Shown: positions 44,870 to 53,590 of the stretch, piece after piece
Position numbering within the stretch: position 1 is the stretch's first letter
Layout of the letters: each line of letters begins with the position of its first letter
NCBI GenBank assembly: GCA_964590515.1
Contig: CAZPZD010000009.1
Coordinates: 1 to 63,959 of the forward strand
Origin: JADFRG01 sp964590515
GTDB lineage: Bacteria > Chloroflexota > Anaerolineae > Anaerolineales > E44-bin32
Length of the DNA stretch: 63,959 bases
Direction of reading: 5' to 3'
Notes under the pieces: model-generated
The model's input: only the letters and a program-made list of their open reading frames with translations
What the model was told of the DNA's origin: nothing
Databases searched by the model: none
Program-made: the position numbers and the translations under genes

Positions 44870-45874
44870 TCATCGGCGGCCGCGCTCTCCGACCCGGTTG
44901 CGCAGCACACCCAGGCGCTCAATCTCCAATTCGACCACATCTCCCGGTTGCAGCCACGGGCCTTCACCTTTGGTCAGCTCCAACAAGCACCCGGTGCCGA
45001 CCGTGCCGGATCCGAGCACATCGCCTGGCATCAGGTAGACCTCGGCCGAGGCCCGGGCGATCATCGCTCCAAATGAATGGTGCAGATCCTTCCAGTTCCC
45101 GCTCGATCGCTCGACCCCATTCACCCTGGCGACCATCTTCAAGTCGAACACCCCCGGCCGGCTGTCCGCTTGGTCACCCAGCTCGTCGGCGGTGACGATG
45201 GCCGGGCCGAGGGAGGAGGCAAAGTCCTTCCCCTTCGCAGGACCCAGCCCAACCTTCATCTCTCGGCGCTGCTCGTCTCGGGCGGACCAGTCGTTAAAGA
45301 TGGTGTACCCGAAAATGTATTGCTCGGCCTGCTCTGCGGAAATGTCCCGTCCGCGTTGGCCGATCACGCAGGCAACTTCCAGCTCATAATCGAGCGCCGA
45401 AGTATAGGCCGGGTAGGGAATTGTCTCGTCCGGCCCAAAGATCGAGTTTGGATTCGAGTAATAGAAGATCGGGATCTCATACCACTCTGCGGGAACTTCC
45501 TTGCCCCGAATCGCGTGCGCGGCGCTGACGTGGGCTTCGAAGGCGTAGAAATCCCGCAGGCTCATCGGGCGGGGCAGCGGCGGATAAAGCACCACGTCCT
45601 CCCGCCGGTACCCAACCGCTTTGCGACCGGACCCTTTCAACCCCAGCAGGTCCAGCTCCGCCAGGCTGGCGACGAGCTGTCGCAGATAAGCCTGCACGTC
45701 AGGTCCCAGGTGAAGCAGCTCGAGCAGGGTGGGTGGAATGGGCTCGGCGGGTAGGGACTTCGCCCCCTGGGCCCAGGTGCGGGCCGCCTGCAGATCCACC
45801 ACCACGTCGCCGATCAGGACACCGAGCAGCGGCTTCCTGAGCGAGTCGGGCAGAGCGAAAGTTACGTAGCGCAC
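44870..45874 (-). CDS. Fumarylacetoacetate hydrolase family protein
   Basis: About 334 residues. The FAH fold shows the metal-binding Glu and Asp set in the YELEVACVIGQRGRDI segment (Glu-x-Glu) and FNDWSARDEQR, plus the conserved GP(A)KGKDFASSLGP block. In this cluster it most probably cleaves fumarylacetoacetate or maleylacetoacetate directly, ending tyrosine degradation. GTG 45874 is the first start after the hpd stop, 13 bases apart. Confidence 0.9.
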   Translation of the reverse strand: MRYVTFALPDSLRKPLLGVLIGDVVVDLQAARTWAQGAKSLPAEPIPPTLLELLHLGPDVQAYLRQLVASLAELDLLGLKGSGRKAVGYRREDVVLYPPLPRPMSLRDFYAFEAHVSAAHAIRGKEVPAEWYEIPIFYYSNPNSIFGPDETIPYPAYTSALDYELEVACVIGQRGRDISAEQAEQYIFGYTIFNDWSARDEQRREMKVGLGPAKGKDFASSLGPAIVTADELGDQADSRPGVFDLKMVARVNGVERSSGNWKDLHHSFGAMIARASAEVYLMPGDVLGSGTVGTGCLLELTKGEGPWLQPGDVVELEIERLGVLRNRVGERGRR

Positions 45875-45887
45875 GTTGCGCGGCAAA

Positions 45888-47015
45888 TCACAGGTTGCCG
45901 CGCCGTTCCTGCTCCAGTTCAAGCGCCTCAAATAGGGCCTTGAAGTTGCCTTTTCCGAATCCGCGGCTGCCGTGGCGCTGGATCACTTCGATGAAGGAGG
46001 TCGGTCGGTCCTGAATCGGACGTGAGAAGATCTGCAGCAGGTAGCCCTCATCGTCCCGGTCGACCAATACGCCTCGTTCGGCGATCTGCTCCCAAGGTTC
46101 CTCGATCTCTCCCACCCGATCGGCCATCAGGTCGTAGTACGCGTCCGGGATTCGCAGGAACTCGATCCCGCGGGCCCGCAGCTCGCCAACCGTTTGCAAG
46201 ATGTCGCCGGTGGCCATGGCGATGTGCTGGACGCCCGGCCCCAGGTAGAAGTCGAGATACTCCTCGATTTGGCTCTTGCGCTTGCCCTCGGCCGGCTCGT
46301 TGATCGGAAACTTGATCCGGCCGGTCCCGTCCTGCATGACCTTCGACATGAGGGCGGAATACTCGGTCCCGATGTCCTGGTCGCTAAAGGCAATAAGCTG
46401 CCGGAAGCCCATCACCCGGTGATAGAAGTTCACCCAGTGATTCATCTTGCCCAGTTGGACGTTCCCCACCACGTGGTCGAACGCCACCAACCCGGTCGGC
46501 TCGCTGGGGAGATCGAGAGGCCGGTAGCTGGGCGCGAAGGCGCCTCCATAATCTGCCCGGTCAACGAAGACGTGCAACACCTCTCCGTAAGTGTGGATGG
46601 CCGCAGTGCGCAGGATCCCATGGTCGTCCTTCTGCTCGCGCGGTGCCCAGGCGGCCACTGCTCCAAGCTCGGTCGTGATCCGGTAGGCGGCCTCCACGTC
46701 GTCCACTTCCAACGCGATCACCTTGACCCCGTCCCCATGGAGCATTTGGTGGGCGGCAATCTCGTCGGTTGGGCTGTAGGCGGCGGTGAGCACAAAACGG
46801 ATCTTGCCGGACTCCAGCACGTAGGAGGCAAAGCGCCGGTTGCCGGTCTCCAGGCCGGAATAGGCTACCGGTTTGAAGCCAAAACCCTTCCACCAGTAGT
46901 ACATCGATTGCTTGGCATTCCCCACCCAGAACTCGAGGTGGTCGATGGCCTTGATCTGGAGGAAGTCGGCCTCTTCGGTGATCGGGCGCTCAGCCAGCTT
47001 GGCCAGGTCGGTCAT
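45888..47015 (-). CDS. hpd: 4-Hydroxyphenylpyruvate dioxygenase
   Basis: Converts 4-hydroxyphenylpyruvate to homogentisate. 375 residues with two vicinal-oxygen-chelate domains. Iron ligands by alignment: His in AFDHVVGNVQ, His in GVQHIAMAT, and Glu in TSFIEVIQRHG at the C-terminus. First gene of the tyrosine degradation cluster. The C-terminal KGNFKALFEALE motif is normal for the bacterial enzyme. Confidence 0.95.
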   Translation of the reverse strand: MTDLAKLAERPITEEADFLQIKAIDHLEFWVGNAKQSMYYWWKGFGFKPVAYSGLETGNRRFASYVLESGKIRFVLTAAYSPTDEIAAHQMLHGDGVKVIALEVDDVEAAYRITTELGAVAAWAPREQKDDHGILRTAAIHTYGEVLHVFVDRADYGGAFAPSYRPLDLPSEPTGLVAFDHVVGNVQLGKMNHWVNFYHRVMGFRQLIAFSDQDIGTEYSALMSKVMQDGTGRIKFPINEPAEGKRKSQIEEYLDFYLGPGVQHIAMATGDILQTVGELRARGIEFLRIPDAYYDLMADRVGEIEEPWEQIAERGVLVDRDDEGYLLQIFSRPIQDRPTSFIEVIQRHGSRGFGKGNFKALFEALELEQERRGNL

Positions 47016-47088
47016 CTGCGGCTCCTAGATCGCATGGGGTCAGACGATCGATTTCGATTCTATCACCCACCCCCAAACCGGCCGTGCT

Positions 47089-49172
47089 TCATGGTTTGAG
47101 GTGCTGTTCGAAGAATTCGGTAATGGCGTTGTAGCAGCGGACCCGGTTCTCAAACTTGAGCACGTCGTGGCCTTCGTCCTCGAAGACCAAGAGGTCGACC
47201 TGCTTGCTCTGGCCTTTCAACGCCTCGACCAGATCCCGAGACTCCTGCACCACGACCCGGGGATCGTTTGCGCCCTGGATCACAAGCAGCGGACAGGCGA
47301 GCCGGTGAAGGTGGGTGCGTGGCGAGCGCTCGACCAGCTCCTCATGATCGGCAGGATCCTCCGGGTCCCCAACCACCAGTTTGTAGTAGGGCTTCCAGGT
47401 CGGGGGAATCCGCTCGGAGAAGGTAACTAGATCGTAAGGGCCAAACATATCCACCGCCGCGGCCCACAGCTCGGGGTGTCGCCCGGCCAGCATCAGCGAC
47501 ATATACCCGCCGTAGGAGCGCCCCACCACCCCGCTCCGCCGAGTGTCGAGCCGTGGATCCTCTGCCAGCAATTTCAGCCCGTGCACGAAGTCGAGCCGAT
47601 CCTTTCCGCCCCAATCGCGATCGACGTGCTTGGTATAGGCCAACCCATACCCTGTGCTCCCCCGCACGTTCGGCACAAACACCCCGAAACCCCTCAGCGT
47701 GAGGAACTGGATCAGGGGCATCGAAAACCAGGTGAAGTCCGGCCGCTCCTGGCTTTGCGGTCCGCCATGCACATAGAGCACGAGCGGACGCGGTCCCTCA
47801 TAGCCCAGCGGCTCGGCCGGCAAGTACAACCTGGCCGAGACCTCCAGGCCGTCATGCGACTCGAAGGACGCTTCTTCGCCGCTCGACATCCATTCTTGGG
47901 GAATCCCGAGCACCCGCTCCCGAGTATGGGCTGTCAGTCGATCGCGGCTGGGTCCATTCAGGGTGTATATCTGGGCCGGCAAAGTGGCGGTAGAAAAGGC
48001 CAGTGAGTAGCTGTCCGAGCGCTTGTCGTAATGCTCCGCCTCCAGCACACCCTGGTTCAGATCGCCCTGACCCCACAGGACTTGCTCGAGATTCATTTCC
48101 AGCTTGCCCTCATCGAAGGTCCCTTCGTAGCCCCATGAACAGCCGTCGATGTTGTACTGGACCAGGAAGCGATCGTCCTTCAGGTGCTCCAGCTTGTAGA
48201 GCTCACCGCGGCCGGTATGGCGAGGCTGGCTGACCCGCACCGGCTGGACCTCCTTCTTGCCATCCAGGCTCAGGTAGCCCAGACTAAAGGTGTCCTCAAA
48301 GAGGGCGGTGACGAATAGCAGCCCACGGTCCTTGCCAGTGAACTGGCAATTGAAGATTGCACTGAGGGGTACTGAATCGCCAAGCTCCCGCTCTTCGAGC
48401 GGCTTACCATGGAGCAAGCGAGGTTCCCCTTTCCCCTTCTCCCACAGGCGGAGCACATTGTCCCCAAGTGTGTAGCCCTCTCGCAGGAGCACTTTGGAGT
48501 GATCCGCGTTTACGGCATTTACATAACCGGATCGGTGGCCGAGTTCGCCCCATGGACTACCCGCCAAGCGAGTGAGGCTCCAAGCCGGCCCAAGCCGGGC
48601 TTGAAAGGCCTCGACGAGCTGTTCCTTTCTGGATTCGGCTGCGAAGTACGCAAGCCCATCCGCTGGGTAGCACTTCTCCAGGTGGACCCGATAGCCCCGG
48701 AACTGTTCTCCGAAAGCCGGCTCCGGTATCCCGCCTGACAGCGGCACGAGCATGGGCTGATAGTTCTCATCTCCGTTGGCGTCGATCATCACCAGCAGCT
48801 TGTCCAATTCCGGCAACAGGTAGAACGAATAGCCCGTCATCAGGGTCGGGTTTTGTAGCGCGATATCCGGGGGCAACAACGGCTCGGGCACGCTGCCGCC
48901 GGTGTCCATGGCATACAGGCTGAGCTTGCCCGACAAGTTGCTGANNNNNNNNNNNNNNNNNNNNNNNNNNNNNNNNNNNNNNNNNNNNNNNNNNNNNNNN
49001 NNNNNNNNNNNNNNNNNNNNNNNNNNNNNNNNNNNNNNNNNNNNACGCTGCCGCCGGTGTCCATGGCATACAGGCTGAGCTTGCCCGACAAGTTGCTGAT
49101 GAAGTACAGCCGGTCCCCGGCGCGCTGGGGACTCAAAAAGAGCCGGGCGGCTAACAGCGACTCGATTCTCAC
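47089..49172 (-). CDS. S9-family serine peptidase, split by a false scaffold gap
   Basis: A dipeptidyl/acyl-aminoacyl peptidase with an N-terminal beta-propeller and C-terminal hydrolase domain. Catalytic Ser in GRSYGGY, Asp in GANDPRV, His in DEGHDVL. The frame is interrupted by 100 N (48945-49044) flanked by two identical 55-base copies. Removing one copy and the N deletes 155 bases, leaving 1929 bases, an exact 643 codons. GTG 49172 with GGAGAG 7 bases upstream is the start. Product about 642 residues. Confidence 0.9.
48890..48944. repeat. Assembly overlap, left copy
   Basis: The 55 bases before the gap are identical to the 55 bases after it (49045-49099). The length equals a common k-mer size, so this is a contig overlap and not a biological repeat. 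Confidence 0.9.
48945..49044. other. Scaffold gap of 100 N
   Basis: Run of exactly 100 undetermined bases, the conventional length for a gap of unknown size. Flanking sequence shows that no bases are missing. Confidence 0.97.
49045..49099. repeat. Assembly overlap, right copy
   Basis: Identical to 48890-48944; see that entry. Confidence 0.9.
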
Positions 49173-49237
49173 GATGGGTCTCTCCACGTAATATCCCGGT
49201 GGGCTCGGACTAGGCGGCGTCCGGCAGATCTGCTTCG

Positions 49238-50176
49238 CTAGTCCCCTCGGTCGACCCTGAACGAAGCGAAGACTTTCTCGGCCACGATCGGGCTCTTGTA
49301 AATCAGGAGCAGCCCAGACCAATCCTGACCCTCGGCGTCCGCAACACTCCAAAAACTCCAGGCCAGCTCTGGTCCCTCATCCTGCGCAAGCGGATTCCAC
49401 CCGGCCTCTATCAGCTGAGCCGCATACTGCTGGGCAAGAGCGCCCATGGAAAGTTCGGTTTTGAGGACAGCCGAAGTTTCCGCCATGCCCTCGCCACTGC
49501 TCCCGCCCCCTGATTGGATCAGCGAATCCGGCGGGGATACGAGCGAGGGGATCAGTGGCATTGCCTCATCCATGCCCATCGGCTGAGCCAGGCAGGCCGA
49601 GTACTGCGCCTCCTCCTGGATATTCAGGCGGAGTTCGGTGGGCAGGCCCGGCTGGGCATACGCAGACAGGAAGATGACTGCTTCGTTCTCCCCCAGGCAG
49701 AAGGTCGTGCTGGGCCAGGACCCAGAAACGAAGCCTCCGCTGAGGCCCTGCTGCGTTTGCTCCTCCCAGCCCGCCTGGAGTAGCTGCTCCCGATAGAACG
49801 TAAGCGCCTCCTCGGGAGCCAGGCCCACGTCGAGGATGATCTCGGTGCCTCCCTCCATCGTTCCGCGCACGATACTGCCAATTACCCGGCTGTCTTCTGG
49901 AACCGGCAGATCAAACCCGATGTTTTCCGGCAGGCCGCCGACGAGTACCGTCGTGCCTCCCGTCGCCCCCGAATAATGGTAGGTCAGCGCGCGACCAATG
50001 AACTCGCGCAGCGCCGCCTCATCGCCTCCGACGACCTCGCTCTCATACGACGCAGGACTACCACTCGCTGAGACGGGGGCAGGACTGTCGCCTGCCATCC
50101 CTTCCGGGCCGGATGACGCTTGTTCGCCGCGGGTGCAGGCGGCGGCTAACAACACTAGCAGCGCGATTCGCCTCAT
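49238..50176 (-). CDS. Uncharacterised lipoprotein
   Basis: A 312-residue exported lipoprotein (LLVLLAAACTRG, lipidated Cys about 14). A low-complexity Ser/Pro/Gly linker (15-45) is followed by two repeats of a fold built around APEEALTFYREQLLQAGW and ALAQQYAAQLIEAGWNP, each a 'helix-AGW' module. The pattern occurs in other uncharacterised exported proteins. Strong GGAGG before the ATG. The first codons lie inside the 216-base direct repeat. Function unknown. Confidence 0.8.
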   Translation of the reverse strand: MRRIALLVLLAAACTRGEQASSGPEGMAGDSPAPVSASGSPASYESEVVGGDEAALREFIGRALTYHYSGATGGTTVLVGGLPENIGFDLPVPEDSRVIGSIVRGTMEGGTEIILDVGLAPEEALTFYREQLLQAGWEEQTQQGLSGGFVSGSWPSTTFCLGENEAVIFLSAYAQPGLPTELRLNIQEEAQYSACLAQPMGMDEAMPLIPSLVSPPDSLIQSGGGSSGEGMAETSAVLKTELSMGALAQQYAAQLIEAGWNPLAQDEGPELAWSFWSVADAEGQDWSGLLLIYKSPIVAEKVFASFRVDRGD

Positions 50177-50361
50177 AGCCCCTCCTCCAAGAACCTTGCG
50201 CCTGATCGCTCGATTCTAAAGCCTTTCCCCGGACCACCGCGTCCTTTGGCCGCCCTGCTTGACCGGCCCTCCCCCAGCATGGTAGCCTTGCCGCTCCCTG
50301 GTGGCTTTACGAAATTGATCCGTCGTTTTGTGAGTTCGGGCCTGGCGCGCTTCGTGCTCGG
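50146..50361. repeat. 216-base perfect direct repeat, copy 1
   Basis: Identical base for base to 52405-52620, offset 2259. It covers the first codons of the lipoprotein gene (minus strand), the intergenic region, and the first 38 codons of the DUF318 permease reading frame. Recognisable but diverged similarity extends about 45 bases outside the left end and about 30 bases outside the right end. Too long for a transposon target duplication. Confidence 0.95.
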
Positions 50362-50419
50362 GCCGGCGCTCGGGTTGGCACTCGCGGGCTGGCGCACTTC
50401 AACCCGGCATCTGGCGTAG
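50246..50419 (+). pseudogene. Truncated first copy of the DUF318 permease gene
   Basis: The same TTG-initiated frame as the intact permease at 52505 runs 57 codons to a TAG. The first 38 codons are identical; codons 40-49 are still similar (PALGLALAGW against LALGLALMVW); then similarity ends. It is a 5' fragment left by the duplication. Confidence 0.85.
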
Positions 50420-50424
50420 TTGGC

Positions 50425-50640
50425 TTGGTGGCGATCCTGCAAGGTTTCGAAGAGGCGTTCAATCCGCCCCCTGGCTTGCGGAGAGTAGGCGGGGATGAGC
50501 TCTCGATGCCCAGCTCGTCCACCAGTCGCCCAAACTGGCTCCTAGGGAGCTCTCCGGCCAATTCCTGCTCCAGGGTTGGCCTGCTTGGGGCTCTGGAAGA
50601 TGGTGTGGCGATCGTTGTAGAGGGCCGAGGGGGGCCCCGT
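50425..50640 (-). pseudogene. Remnant of an ISNCY-type DDE transposase
   Basis: Three frames must be joined to follow the protein: LYNDRHTIFQSPKQ (about 50581-50622), TLEQELAGELPRSQFGRLVD, and ELIPAYSPQARGRIERLFE. Together they match the catalytic C-terminal part of ISNCY-family transposases, with two single-base frameshifts. No terminal inverted repeats are seen. Inactive. Confidence 0.75.
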
Positions 50641-50780
50641 GGCATCTGTGGCGCGCACGGTCAGGCGGTACTGGCCGGGGGCCGTAGTCACGCGGGCGCG
50701 CCACAACACCCAGGTCAAGTTCGAGCGGGCCGTGTTGCCCCGATGATCTTACAGCCGCGCTGGAAGCCAGCCGACGCGGG
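50641..50780 (-). pseudogene. Remnant of a molybdopterin oxidoreductase dimerisation domain
   Basis: In one minus-strand frame the sequence reads RGNTARSNLTWVLWRARV and APGQYRLTVRATDATG, which looks like the C-terminal Mo-co dimerisation domain of a sulfite oxidase. An in-frame TAA lies upstream, and the frame meets the transposase remnant at the Gly-Pro run. No start or catalytic domain is present. Identification is by pattern only. Confidence 0.5.
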
Positions 50781-50954
50781 ATGGTCAATCTCCTCGACGT
50801 CTTAGAAATCATACTTTGGGACGCTTTTTGGCCGCTGGCTTCCGCGAGACAGTGTTGCATACTGCGGACGGTGACACCTGCCCGGACCACCCGACATTTT
50901 AGGGGGCCGTAGGCCCCACACAGGCCCTTCCGCCTGCCAGTTGATGTTTTCAGT

Positions 50955-50983
50955 GAGCCGTGCTCAAGCGAGCCGGCTCTTTT
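50955..50983 (+). terminator. Probable intrinsic terminator inside the insertion
   Basis: GAGCCG (50955-50960) pairs with CGGCTC (50974-50979), loop of 13 bases, followed by TTTT. The stretch 50781-51122 around it is otherwise non-coding and visibly more AT-rich than its neighbours (for example TTGTAATAATTTTC at about 51040); it holds the upstream region of the next gene. Confidence 0.55.
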
Positions 50984-51122
50984 GCATTTCTATGCACGTT
51001 GGGATGTGTAATAGGACTTAATCCAGTAGTAAGAAACTTGTAATAATTTTCGGGGAGACTAGGCACGGGTTGGGCAGACAGAGTCAATATGAGCCGATTG
51101 TTATAGAGAAGGAGGAGAACTG

Positions 51123-52028
51123 ATGTTTAGGATTCACAACGTCTCTAAGAGCATGTCGCTGTCTTTGGTCATGGGGGTGGTTCTGGCGGCCTGCGCACCG
51201 GCAGCCCCGGCTGTAGATGCTGCCGCCACAGGAGAAGCCATGCACATGGCCGAAACCGAGGTAGCCAAGGCAGATGAGATGCACATGGCTGAAACCGAGG
51301 CGGCCGAAGAGGCCATGATGGAAGTGTTAACTTCGGTCACGGTGGTGGGTCAGGAGATTGAGATGGGCCATGTCACCGTTGCTGAGGTGGTCAGCGATGG
51401 TCCTGGTTGGATGGTGATCCACGCCCAGGCCGAGGAGGATGGCGGGTTCGGCGAGGTCTTAGGTTACACTGCGGTTTCTGACGGTGTAAACACAGACGTG
51501 GTGGTGGACTTCATAATGGGCACTCCCACCGAGACGCTCTTCGCCATGCTACACATCGATGCGGGCGAAGTAGGGACCTACGAGTTTCCTGGCGATGATT
51601 TGCCCTACGAATACATGGCAGACCACGAGATGGCAGGCCAGATTCTCGCCCCAACCTTCCAGGTCCCGGTAGCTATGGTTGAGTACACGGTTGAGTTGGG
51701 TGGCACGGATGCGCTAGGCGAATTCCTGGTGGTTGGCACTGGCATGGCCAAGGGCCTGACGCTCTACACTTTCGCGAATGACACCGAAGGGAAGAGCACC
51801 TGCACTGGTGACTGTGCCACAACCTGGCCACCCTTGCTGGTAGAGGAGGGTGAACCCACAGTCAGTATGGATGTCCCCGGTTCGTTGGGGGTGTATGAAC
51901 GCATGGAGGATGGCGGCCGTCAGGTGACTTACAACGGCATGCCCCTCTATTACTTTTCCGGTGATAGCGAACCTGGCGACACGAATGGCCAGGGATTAGG
52001 CAACGTCTGGTTTGTCGCAGCCCCGTAG
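51123..52028 (+). CDS. Secreted lipoprotein with DUF7282-like and COG4315 repeat domains
   Basis: A 301-residue lipoprotein (lipobox VVLAACAP). Residues about 35-65 contain two Met/His-rich copies of MHMAETE. Residues about 75-175 look like the DUF7282/BGTF-type beta domain (EVVSDGPGWMVIHA). Residues about 200-300 have two COG4315 secreted repeats (LTLYTFANDTEGKSTC and MPLYYFSGDSEPGDTN) with the Cys pair STCTGDCATTWPPL. GAAGGAGGAG precedes the ATG. The intact gene in a repeat-bracketed insertion of lower GC suggests transfer. Function unknown. Confidence 0.82.
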   Translation: MFRIHNVSKSMSLSLVMGVVLAACAPAAPAVDAAATGEAMHMAETEVAKADEMHMAETEAAEEAMMEVLTSVTVVGQEIEMGHVTVAEVVSDGPGWMVIHAQAEEDGGFGEVLGYTAVSDGVNTDVVVDFIMGTPTETLFAMLHIDAGEVGTYEFPGDDLPYEYMADHEMAGQILAPTFQVPVAMVEYTVELGGTDALGEFLVVGTGMAKGLTLYTFANDTEGKSTCTGDCATTWPPLLVEEGEPTVSMDVPGSLGVYERMEDGGRQVTYNGMPLYYFSGDSEPGDTNGQGLGNVWFVAAP

Positions 52029-52049
52029 CATTCTTCGCTGAAAGAATCG

Positions 52050-52076
52050 TTGTCCCTCTGAAATATAGAGGGACAA
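52050..52076 (+). terminator. Stem-loop after the DUF7282/COG4315 gene
   Basis: Perfect 10-base stem TTGTCCCTCT (52050-52059) with AGAGGGACAA (52067-52076), 7-base loop. No T-run follows, so termination is likely but not certain. A 6-base hairpin (ATTCTT/AAGAAT) lies directly before it. Confidence 0.55.
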
Positions 52077-52200
52077 TGATGCATCTTGTGCTTGCAACCT
52101 GACATTGGCGGCCCCGGCTCGGGTGTGGTCCTGTATCCAGCCGGGGCCGTTGGGCGCAAAGTGACTGGACGGAGCTGTTATTGCGCTAGGGAGATGCCAA

Positions 52201-52362
52201 ATGAGGCCTATTACGCGCTTGACCCTCTTTCTGGTCTTGCTGGCCGCCTGTTCCCCGACATCATCACGGTGCGACTCGGGCTGCCCGTGCGGCTATACCA
52301 CATGTCGGTGAGCGGCGATCATCAAGTGAGCGTGGAGGCGCTCGCAGCAGAGGCCATCACTT
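52201..52362 (+). pseudogene. Broken cupredoxin-like lipoprotein gene
   Basis: ATG 52201 with GGGAGA upstream starts a lipoprotein signal (RLTLFLVLLAACSP), but that frame stops after about 35 codons. A second frame continues with DIITVRLGLPVRLYHMS and GDHQVSVE, the pattern of a cupredoxin N-terminal half. An internal deletion probably joined the signal peptide to the domain out of frame. The gene then ends at the repeat junction. Confidence 0.6.
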
Positions 52363-52435
52363 CCGGGCCGGATGTCGCTTGCTCGCCGCGACTGCAGCCG
52401 GTGACTAACAACACTAGCAGCGCGATTCGCCTCAT
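52360..52435 (-). pseudogene. Start fragment of a second copy of the lipoprotein gene
   Basis: Matches the first about 25 codons of the lipoprotein at 50176 (the last 31 bases identical, the rest about 80 percent), then ends. It marks the left edge of repeat copy 2. Confidence reflects homology only. Confidence 0.65.
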
Positions 52436-52620
52436 AGCCCCTCCTCCAAGAACCTTGCGCCTGATCGCTCGATTCTAAAGCCTTTCCCCGGACCACCGCG
52501 TCCTTTGGCCGCCCTGCTTGACCGGCCCTCCCCCAGCATGGTAGCCTTGCCGCTCCCTGGTGGCTTTACGAAATTGATCCGTCGTTTTGTGAGTTCGGGC
52601 CTGGCGCGCTTCGTGCTCGG
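52405..52620. repeat. 216-base perfect direct repeat, copy 2
   Basis: Identical to 50146-50361. Here the permease reading frame continues intact beyond the right edge. See copy 1. Confidence 0.95.
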
Positions 52621-53590
52621 CCTGGCGCTCGGCCTCGCTCTCATGGTCTGGCTCACGGGGCTGAGGGGAGCCAGGCTTGGCGATCAGCTTTCGACATTCT
52701 CTACAATCTTCCTCGCCATATTCATCGAGGCGGCCCCATTCTTGGTGTTGGGCACCATTGCCTCCGGACTGGTTGAAGTGTTCGTCTCCCCAGACCTGCT
52801 TCGCCGCCGGATTCCCTCCGGGGCATTAGGCGGTGTGCTTGCGGGAGCGGCGCTCGGATTCCTCTTTCCGGTTGGCGAGTGTGGGACCGTCCCGCTTACC
52901 CGGCGGCTCTTCAGGAAGGGCCTGCCCGTTTCAGTTGGGGTTACTTTCCTGCTAGCCGCACCGGTGGTCAATCCGATCGTGCTGGCCAGCACGGCGGCCG
53001 CTTTTGGGTTTGGCTCACACCTGCTGTGGCGCTTCGCTCTCACCGTTGTGATCGCCGGTGTGACCGGCTTGATTCTTTCCGTTGAGACCCAACCCCAGCG
53101 CCTGCTGCGCCCCTCGGCCATGCCCGTCCTCCAACGAGGCTCGCAGGCGCTCGCCGGCGCCCGGCCGCCTCGAACCCGGGCCCAGGATCTGAATCGGGCG
53201 CTGCTGATCACGGGAGACGAGTTCTTCGAGATGGGCCGCTACCTGGTGCTCGGCGCGGGCCTGGCGGCCGCGATGCAAAGCTTCATTCCCCAGGTGCGAC
53301 TCCTGGAGTTGGGCTCCGGTCCGCTGCTGTCGGTCTTGGTGATGATCGGCCTGGCGGTGCTGCTCTCGGTGGGCTCCACGGTCGATTCATTCGTTGGGCT
53401 GGCTTTCCTCGGCACGTTCAGTCCTGGGTCGGTACTGGCTTTTCTGGTATACGGGCCGATGGTGGATTTGAAGAGCGTGCTGATGTTCCGGCAAGTGTTC
53501 ACGCGCCGCGGCTTGCTCACTCTGGTGTCGATCCCATTGCTCTTGACCACCGGAGTCGCAGTCACCATGAATCTCTTCCTCGCCCCATGA
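52505..53590 (+). CDS. DUF318 (YraQ/UPF0718) membrane permease
   Basis: A 361-residue permease with about ten helices in two repeated halves. Each half carries the family motif: FPVGECGTVPLTRRL (about 119-133) and the second-half VGSTVDSFVGLAFLG. In several bacteria this gene (ycgR) sits with ycgQ (DUF1980) under Zur control. TTG 52505 or ATG 52538 can be the start; both lie within the repeat. Overlaps the DUF1980 gene by ATGA. A role in zinc or other metal transfer is inferred from context. Confidence 0.86.
   Translation: MAALLDRPSPSMVALPLPGGFTKLIRRFVSSGLARFVLGLALGLALMVWLTGLRGARLGDQLSTFSTIFLAIFIEAAPFLVLGTIASGLVEVFVSPDLLRRRIPSGALGGVLAGAALGFLFPVGECGTVPLTRRLFRKGLPVSVGVTFLLAAPVVNPIVLASTAAAFGFGSHLLWRFALTVVIAGVTGLILSVETQPQRLLRPSAMPVLQRGSQALAGARPPRTRAQDLNRALLITGDEFFEMGRYLVLGAGLAAAMQSFIPQVRLLELGSGPLLSVLVMIGLAVLLSVGSTVDSFVGLAFLGTFSPGSVLAFLVYGPMVDLKSVLMFRQVFTRRGLLTLVSIPLLLTTGVAVTMNLFLAP

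Noticed and set aside
48840..49352. 170-residue frame containing unknown residues across the gap
   Set aside because: Artefact of translating through N; the real peptidase frame is continuous after collapsing the overlap.
50425..50805. 126-residue plus-strand frame in the insertion
   Set aside because: It is the antisense of transposase remnants, without a ribosome binding site or known domain.
52086..52478. 130-residue frame running into repeat copy 2
   Set aside because: Runs through a broken cupredoxin-like gene and the antisense of a lipoprotein fragment; chimeric and not credible as a product.
50146..52620. Repeat as target-site duplication or composite transposon ends
   Set aside because: 216 bases is far too long for a target duplication, carries no transposase ends, and covers host coding sequence.
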